Positions 60,301 through 64,000 of a DNA stretch of 64,000 bases are shown here, in pieces; within the stretch, counting starts at the first letter, position 1; the number at the start of each line of letters is the position of its first letter. The notes under the pieces were generated by a model. It was not told the DNA's origin. It saw only the letters and a list, made by a program, of their open reading frames with translations, and searched no databases. The DNA comes from Onchidella celtica. Taxonomy: Eukaryota > Mollusca > Gastropoda > Systellommatophora > Onchidiidae. The position numbers and the translations under genes were made by a program. The DNA is taken from positions 69,936,920 through 70,000,919 of the forward strand of contig OZ007569.1 of the NCBI GenBank assembly GCA_963931925.1, written 5' to 3'.

Positions 60301-61488
60301 CCCATAACTGTAAAACAGTGCAACTGAGTATCCCAACTGAAGCACTTCCTTATAGAAATGAGACCAGTACTTGCAGGGTAAATATGGTGTGGGGGGTGGA
60401 TGGGTCGGGTTGGGGGGAAGAAAGGGGAAAAGAAGATATGAGGTTTGGAGCTGAGAAATGAGATTGAAATCATTCATCTAAACAGATGTAAGAAAATTGG
60501 TTTAATAATCTGTACAGGAGATAAAGTAACAGTTTCCAGCAGTTCTTGTGCATATTATTTCAACCAGTGTTGGGAACAAACTTGTTGACATGGAAGGACA
60601 TGAAATGTTTCAGCCATTCCTCTTAAGCATATCCTGGCTGAAAATCAACAACCTATCACTTGCTGAAATCACATTTTACATGAGACAGGAAAAAAAAAAA
60701 TTGTGTTTAGTAATTTCTTGTTTTAAAATCAGCATATGGGAAACAAAATAATTGGAATACATGGCAGAACAAAACTGTTGAAGCTTTTTATCAACAGCTT
60801 TGCTGGAAAATCACATAAATGGACTTGCATGGTTTGTGCAACTGGGAAGCACTAAGGACAAGCATGCATGGTTTGCTGAGTATCTAGACTGACATTGTTT
60901 GCAAATTCATAGGTTTGTTCTTCCCTCTTGGAGTTTAGGACCAGAAAATTTTGTACTTAAATGTTTTGTGATTTTCACAGAGGATGTTTAAGGTTGTGTA
61001 TGAAATGAAGAATGAGAGCATTTGAAGTCGAGGTTGTCCAAAGTGCAGTGGTTTAGTGATATGTCTGCCCTGTATTTCCAGGACACCAAGGTATTGGCAG
61101 ACATCCTGGAGAAGAGCTCCCACAGCTTGGAGTCGCGGACGGTTACAGTGTGCAGTGGGCTTGACCTTGTCAACATCACTTACACACTCCTGATAGCCCG
61201 GGACCCTGATGTGGCCAAGGTAAGCCAGGAACATTCTGAAGTCATGAAAAGAGATTGTGAGGAAAGAATCAGTAAGAGGAATTAAGGGGATGATTGTACA
61301 TGTTCAAAGTCAGTGAGCGGACAACAGTCCTTCCTTTCAGTTTCCAGGGAGATGGTTAATCAGAAAGTGGATTCACTTCTTTAGTGTCTTGTGTGTCTTC
61401 TCCCACAGGTATGGTTTGAAGGTCTGCGGAAAATCACCCTCAATACAAAAGCCAACAATGTTTGCCCTATGACACAACTTAAGAAGCA
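27954..61488 (+). CDS. PLCB4: Phospholipase C-beta, PLCB4/NorpA class, 5' part (five exons)
   Basis: Exons: 27954-28037, 29208-29288, 59953-60018, 61082-61219 and 61409-61488, with phases 0,0,0,0 and then two bases left over. They encode 149 residues plus a split codon. The start MAKLFEFCWRIPVP and the block VKVDEYGFFICWKSEGR are hallmarks of PLC-beta4 and fly NorpA rather than PLC-beta1-3. EGQVLECSQVNDIR and SGLDLVNITY follow in the family's order, then KANNVCPMTQLKK. This covers most of the N-terminal PH domain; EF hands, the X/Y catalytic barrel, C2 and the coiled coil must lie right of the window. PLC-beta hydrolyses PIP2 at the plasma membrane downstream of Gq, and NorpA-class members act in invertebrate phototransduction. 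Intron 2 is about 30.7 kb and contains the assembly gap. Assignment to the beta4/NorpA class is firm; exact orthology needs a tree. Confidence 0.92.
28515..28588 (+). repeat. 35-bp direct duplication
   Basis: AGAAAGAATTAATTATATG then TTTGCGGC is repeated as AGAAAGAATTAATAATATG then TTTGCGGC, within PLC-beta intron 1. Confidence 0.85.
29208..29288 (+). CDS. PLCB4: PLC-beta exon 2
   Basis: Twenty-seven codons after ATTTTTCCCAG, reading EYSVYESNCMVKVDEYGFF and ending SEGR|GTGAGT in phase 0. The KVDE-(Y/F)-GFF motif is diagnostic of the beta4/NorpA class. Confidence 0.95.
30784..30844. repeat. Short hairpin beside the Harbinger relic
   Basis: CTTCGATAAAACATCG (30784-30799) pairs with CGATGTTTTATCGAAAG (30829-30845), leaving a loop of about 30 bases. 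Confidence 0.8.
30879..31180 (+). pseudogene. PIF/Harbinger-type transposase N-terminal relic
   Basis: The frame from ATG 30879 shows a basic RRRNWAHPIFKE, then GEYMYHHMLEQ and RMEPETFF, then after a shift LLEMIGPHIEKK, and after another EERLIITLSEL. This is the order seen at the start of Harbinger/HARBI1-like transposases (HP-I, GEY, F-R-M-x-P-E-TF, GP-x-I, EERL). It is broken by an in-frame TGA at 30975-30977, a frameshift at the T-run 31074-31080 and a second shift near 31141-31150. The DDE catalytic part is absent. The open frame on - across 30545-30982 is a shadow. Confidence 0.72.
31185..35230. other. PLC-beta intron 2, unannotated part
   Basis: No exon or named repeat recognised. A C-run at 32508-32518, T-rich and CT-rich patches at 34497-34590 and 34960-34972, and a G-run at 34787-34802 are low complexity only. 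Confidence 0.45.
35401..36302. mobile_element. TIR element inserted in MITE A copy 1
   Basis: Ends GGACTCGTTCTAAAT (35401-35415) and ATTTAGAACGAGTCC (36288-36302) are perfect inverses, flanked by AT on both sides. The empty site is visible in MITE A copy 2, so boundaries are good to about two bases. Interior coding traces: ATG at 35469 reading MAELAYVSIQTEPLFVKDFA up to a nested MITE, and on its far side fragments such as DAFLIRARAKAEMRKSVSYH. These look like a broken element gene; domain not recognised with confidence. Confidence 0.75.
35541..35945. mobile_element. MITE family A, copy 2, complete
   Basis: About 400 bp with inverted ends of roughly 40 bp (GTGTGTGCATGAGAAAACCC at the left; its inverse ends near 35943). 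The core GGAGACCGTAGTCTAATTAT ... ACGGTCCCCTAAACAACAGC is shared with copy 1. A TAGAATA heptamer flanks both ends (35536-35542 and 35944-35950), a likely target duplication. It interrupts the reading frame that starts at 35469. Confidence 0.85.
36497..37483 (+). mobile_element. 5'-truncated non-LTR retrotransposon
   Basis: Begins abruptly inside the reverse transcriptase, inserted in the second core unit of MITE A copy 1, and ends a few bases after the ORF stop. The MITE core resumes at CTAAACAACAGCC (37484). About 75 bp of the MITE expected at the site is missing, so insertion was accompanied by deletion. No poly(A) tail is seen at the 3' junction. Confidence 0.85.
36521..37474 (+). CDS. Reverse transcriptase C-terminal half, truncated element ORF
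   Basis: A 317-codon open frame from the first ATG; similarity begins slightly upstream. Visible: FADDAAIVAH (the catalytic F/Y-x-DD box), a KT motif in the palm (SVSKTVVL), CYLGS, LLYGSETWTTYSKHE, a thumb block RRLRWLGH-like at KKRLRWLGHLHRMENDRIPR, GRPHLRFKD, and a C-terminal CNHCHRILGSNIGRISHERSC finger (C-x2-C ... H-x3-C). This order is typical of APE-type non-LTR elements (RTE/CR1-like clades); the clade is not assigned. Endonuclease and RT fingers are missing, so it is immobile. No stop or shift interrupts it, which suggests a recent insertion. Confidence 0.93.
   Translation: MLQELLFADDAAIVAHDETTLQALINSLAKACDKFMLKISVSKTVVLTQGLRNPNPIMLNGSPLEQVGKFCYLGSTINGSTDITTEINARIGKAATAFGKLSKRVWNNSKLTIKTKVLVYQTCVLSTLLYGSETWTTYSKHERSLNSFHLRCLRKILKIKWQDRISNIEVLSRANIPSTQALLLGKKRLRWLGHLHRMENDRIPRQILYGELATGNRPRGRPHLRFKDTCKVTMKAFNIDPNEWENLANDRSRWRQKLRSGTLAIDFKAKETYLTKRQRRNENTRQSEPKRLTCNHCHRILGSNIGRISHERSCQSK
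37700..37915. repeat. Palindromic GTCCCCC/GGAACAAGTACT repeat cluster
   Basis: Five or so units of GAAGTATTTGGTCCCCC and GGAACAAGTACTTCG occur in alternation; the halves are roughly inverse of each other, so the cluster can form several hairpins. Related degenerate pieces lie at 39945-40025. Confidence 0.7.
38168..38282. repeat. (CT)n tract
   Basis: CT dinucleotides interrupted by CACTCACTCACT segments; the open frames through it are Ser-Leu repeats only. Confidence 0.95.
38300..44700. other. PLC-beta intron 2, middle part
   Basis: Apart from the CT tract at 40458-40600, a GGAT-type degenerate repeat at 43720-43880, a CA tract at 39288-39300 and homopolymer G/C runs, I see no gene, RNA or named element. 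Open frames here are short and low complexity. Confidence 0.45.
40458..40600. repeat. (CT)n tract
   Basis: About 140 bases, mostly uninterrupted CT dinucleotide. Confidence 0.97.
44704..45522. mobile_element. 819-bp foldback/TIR element
   Basis: TAGTGCTGTTGCG (44704-44716) is the exact inverse of 45510-45522. Inside, GGTGATTTGCAATTC on the left pairs with the inverse of GTTCGCAAATCACC on the right. Many CAAGCT/AGCTTG pieces make it highly self-complementary. Interior 44995-45095 has about three tandem units of TCAAGCTCGCTACGAGTCG. No coding region and no matching flanks. TIR style suggests hAT, not proven. Confidence 0.75.
45523..47840. other. PLC-beta intron 2, no recognised feature
   Basis: A C-run at 45717-45735, CTGT repeats near 45810-45830 and another C-run at 46142-46154 are all I can support. 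Confidence 0.45.
47842..48142. mobile_element. MITE, second copy of the 5237-5501 family
   Basis: Shares with 5237-5470 the segments TATGTATTTTAAAG, TTTTGTGACTCCAG, CTAGAGA, ATTCGATAAGATT and AGTCGGGG in the same order and orientation. The left end TGTTGTTAC is kept; the right end (CTTATAACGACA) is diverged and about 35 bp longer. Confidence 0.8.
53083..53290 (+). pseudogene. Possible non-LTR retrotransposon RT tail relic
   Basis: One frame reads KVTWIGHLLRIP followed by KARCRPRETWTRD, loosely like the (R/T)W-x-GH-x-x-RMP ... GRP-x-x-TW pattern at the C-terminus of non-LTR reverse transcriptases. It is short, degenerate and without an RT core. Confidence 0.3.
56041..56081. repeat. (GT)n(GC)n alternating purine-pyrimidine tract
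   Basis: About 40 bases of GT followed by a pure GC dinucleotide run, a sequence type able to adopt left-handed Z-DNA. Confidence 0.9.
59463..59662. other. Assembly gap (200 N)
   Basis: Exactly 200 Ns, probably a nominal size, next to a GA-rich repeat. It lies 290 bp upstream of PLC-beta exon 3. Confidence 0.99.
59663..59762. repeat. (GA)n tract at gap edge
   Basis: About 100 bases of GAGA/GGAA purine repeat ending in a G-run, likely the cause of the assembly break. Confidence 0.93.
59953..60018 (+). CDS. PLCB4: PLC-beta exon 3
   Basis: Twenty-two codons after CATTGCAG, EGQVLECSQVNDIRLGLAPK and two more residues, ending at GTAAGT. It continues the PH-domain strand pattern directly from exon 2 in phase 0 across the giant intron. 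Confidence 0.93.
61082..61219 (+). CDS. PLCB4: PLC-beta exon 4
   Basis: Forty-six codons after TGTATTTCCAG, with TVTVCSGLDLVNITYTLL near the middle, ending GCCAAG|GTAAGC in phase 0. Confidence 0.93.
61409..61488 (+). CDS. PLCB4: PLC-beta exon 5
   Basis: Twenty-six codons plus two bases after CTTCTCCCACAG, VWFEGLRKITLNTKANN then VCPMTQLKK, ending CA|GTGAGT. The next exon is not in the window; no acceptor with family-like coding sequence is seen up to 64000. Confidence 0.92.
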
Positions 61489-61507
61489 GTGAGTACATAC
61501 AGCATAT

Positions 61508-61690
61508 TTAGCTTTGGTCTGTTACTGCACAGCCAGCTTTACTCTAATATTGCACACGTTGGATCTGTTATTGCACACATGTTGGAGTCTGTTATTGCAT
61601 GCTTGCTGGAATCTGCTATTGCACACCTCTCTTATCTATTACTGTACACTTGCTCTGGTCTATTATTGCACACCTGGCTCTCCCCTTTCT
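61508..61690 (+). repeat. 24-bp minisatellite after PLC-beta exon 5
   Basis: Units CTGTTATTGCACACTTGCTG or close variants start at 61565, 61589, 61613, 61636 and 61660 (period 24, once 23), with diverged copies on both sides. It begins about 20 bp after the exon 5 donor. Confidence 0.88.
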
Positions 61691-63017
61691 CTGCATAAAT
61701 TGCTCTTGTGTGCTAATGCATACTGTACTCAGCTATCAGTGTGCATTGTATAATGGCTCTTTGACTGTCATTGCACATCTGGCCTTTACCAGTCATTTAC
61801 ATGCCTGGCTGTTCTCATCCTTGTATTGTCCACTGTTTGATTGCCATGTCTTTCATGATTTGAAATCTGGGAGACAATTAATTAAACTAATTACATTTAC
61901 TGGGATCATTATAGGACTTCTTTACACTACTCAAGTTGCAATTAATTTATTGATACAAAGAATGTAATTGGACGATAAGGGCATGGCAAGTGGGTTTTTC
62001 GCTGGCACTGTCAGAGTGTGTCAAGTACAGCAGTTGTTTCATTCACTGTGGAAATCTAAAAAGAGAATACTTTAATTTACAACAGAATTTGAGTGAGGAG
62101 CTGGAGATAATTTAGGTCTGAATTGGAGATCTCTAATAATCAAAGGTGAAAAGCCATTTAAAGTCACGTTTTGAATGAAGTCACTTTTATTCTTTTGTAG
62201 ATAAATATTTTTGTTAACTTTTTACTTTTTCTAGCTCTGTCATTGTGACTTTAATTTTGGGGTAGGCCTAAATTGTTTCAAGCTCCTTGTCCAGAGCCTA
62301 AATGTTAGCAGGGCGAAAAGGGGAGAGAAAAAAATATAAATATGAAGTGAATCTAAATCAAGGAGGACAATGATCCAATAGGAAAATAGCACTGTGGACA
62401 TGACATCCACAAAGGTTGTATTTAAATGTGTTTTTGCCAAAGTGCAAAATTGATAAGGCTTCCAGTGAAGTCTAGTGAGCCTACTCTGATGTTAAGTGGA
62501 AATAAACACACATTCTTATGGATTCAGTCAGTCTGAAGCCCCACATCCCTGTAAATTGCAATGCTGAACTAATTTAGTTTTAAGGCAGACAGTTTTGTTT
62601 GGAAGAAAGTTTGTAATTTGCCGAGGGGGAGGGTGATTTGTTCTCATGTGTGTGTCCTGGATTCCATAGTCTTTATATCTGGTAGATAGCAAAGACTTCA
62701 TAGCAGGGTTATTCAAGTCATTATCATAGTCTGTTCTTGTGAGCTTTAAAGAGTAAATGGTATTGGTGTAGTAAAGTATATTTTGGTTTTCTAAAGGATA
62801 TGATATCATAACATTGGTGTTTGCAGTGTTAATTTATAGTCTGTTTATGACAAGACTAGCCTTTGTCTATTACGACAGAGCAGGCGGATGGCAGTCACTG
62901 ATTAGGACAGAATATTTTCTTTTCTCTAAACAGTTAGAGATTTAGAAATATTTATTTTTTATATGATTGAGATTGTCAGGTAACAGCTGTTTTAAATTGA
63001 TTGGTTTCTCATGATTA

Positions 63018-63273
63018 TTAACCCTCTTAGTACCACCATAAAAATTTTGTATGTATGAAAAATGCCAGCTTAAAACGGCAATAAAATAGTAATTTAATCA
63101 CCTGAGGTTAATGACAGTTTCCAGCAGTCAGCCGCACGCTTGCCGTGATTTACTCACTTGAGATTGACAGTTTCCAGCAGTCAGCCGCAGGCTTGCCAGG
63201 TTTTCGTAACACCGGAGGTAAACTGGCGATGAAAGAGAGCCACGATCGTGGCGCTTGGCACTAAGAGGGTTAA
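63018..63273. mobile_element. piggyBac-like MITE (256 bp, TTAA ends)
   Basis: TTAACCCTCTTAGTACC at the left and its inverse GGCACTAAGAGGGTTAA at the right, one mismatch in 17. TTAA plus a CCC-starting TIR is the piggyBac signature. The interior holds a direct duplication, GACAGTTTCCAGCAGTCAGC at 63113 and 63164. Confidence 0.85.
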
Positions 63274-63608
63274 AGATGTTAAGGGATTGAATGAAGTACA
63301 TGTGTTTTGTGTTTTTTTTATAAGGGTCTTCAAGAGTCACTTGTTCATTCACCTAAATATCACTTTTCTGTCGTTTTTTTTTCTAATATCTAAATGTTAA
63401 ATATATTTTTTTTATAAAGTGAAATTATATATAAGTATGACATTGCTGCTTGTTCATGTCACTATAGATCAGTTCAGTAGAGATAGAACTGTTATGGGAG
63501 CACAGTTTTGCATTGTTGGTGGTGTTTTATTTTCAGTGGGAGTAAATGTCGATATACTGGAACTGTGGAGAAAAATAACGAATAGAATGTGGCAGTTGTC
63601 AAATGTAA

Positions 63609-63907
63609 TTAACCCCTTCCCTGCTTTGCATGGAACTGTTCCAGGCCGTCAAATCTCACCATACTGCCATGTGCCTGGAACTGTTCTGGGCCTGGTTCGT
63701 GCGCATTTCTTGAGTGGAGACATATGGTGACAATTTCCAAATTATAATTCTTTTGTATTTTCTAGCTAGTTCCCCTACTTACTTGCGTCATATGCTTGTA
63801 TTTTGAAAGCATCAGATTTATGGTGTGTAATTTTTGAGATTTGCTTGTTTTGTCCCCTTTTGCACCTGGCATATGAGTGGAAATCTGTATGGCAGGCAAG
63901 GGGTTAA
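63609..63907. mobile_element. second piggyBac-like MITE (299 bp, TTAA ends)
   Basis: TTAACCCCTTCCCTGC at the left and its inverse GGCAAGGGGTTAA at the right, one mismatch over the paired bases. The interior differs from the 63018-63273 element except for the end pattern; GGAACTGTTC(C/T)GGCC-like pieces repeat inside (63632 and 63680). Confidence 0.85.
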
Positions 63908-64000
63908 GAATTACAAGAAGTTTTCAACACACTCGCGTTGATTGTATGCAGAAGTTGTATATTATTATGGTATTTATAACTGTTGACTTGTGTGTTTTGT

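Overview
This is eukaryotic nuclear DNA. It has short exons with GT..AG introns, many microsatellites, MITE-like repeats, tRNA-derived SINEs and one 200-base assembly gap (Ns 59463-59662). An invertebrate is likely. The scattered CTAGATCTAGAT palindromes, the SINE tail and the protein similarities make a gastropod mollusc my best guess, but this is an inference from memory and no species can be named.

Two host genes are supported, both on the + strand. (1) Positions 2883-15462 hold a complete 13-exon gene for a GH65 enzyme of the PGGHG/ATHL1 type (protein-glucosylgalactosylhydroxylysine glucosidase). All 13 exons join in one frame to 732 codons plus stop. There is a signal peptide, and the three expected catalytic carboxylates are present. 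(2) From 27954 to beyond the right edge lies the 5' part of a phospholipase C-beta gene of the PLCB4/NorpA class. Five exons are visible (27954-28037, 29208-29288, 59953-60018, 61082-61219, 61409-61488). They encode about 150 residues of the N-terminal PH-domain region, and intron 2 is about 30.7 kb.

Layout: 1-2882 upstream flank without a recognised gene; 2883-15462 PGGHG with repeat-rich introns, including a TIR element that carries a THAP domain; 15564-15927 a MITE with a perfect 8-bp target duplication just after the PGGHG stop; about 15.9-27.9 kb intergenic DNA with a 44-bp minisatellite, a hAT-like element, a SINE and two tandem duplications; 27954-61488 PLCB4-like exons; 29.3-59.9 kb the giant intron, holding a Harbinger transposase relic, a nested stack of elements around a truncated non-LTR retrotransposon, an 819-bp foldback element and long CT/GA tracts; 63.0-63.9 kb two piggyBac-like MITEs.

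The two host genes share no obvious pathway. PGGHG trims disaccharides from collagen hydroxylysine, and PLC-beta is a Gq effector. Most of the unusual signal is in the mobile DNA: an element with two inward-facing coding ends, a MITE that supplies the likely poly(A) signal of PGGHG, and a multi-layer insertion history that can be read base by base.
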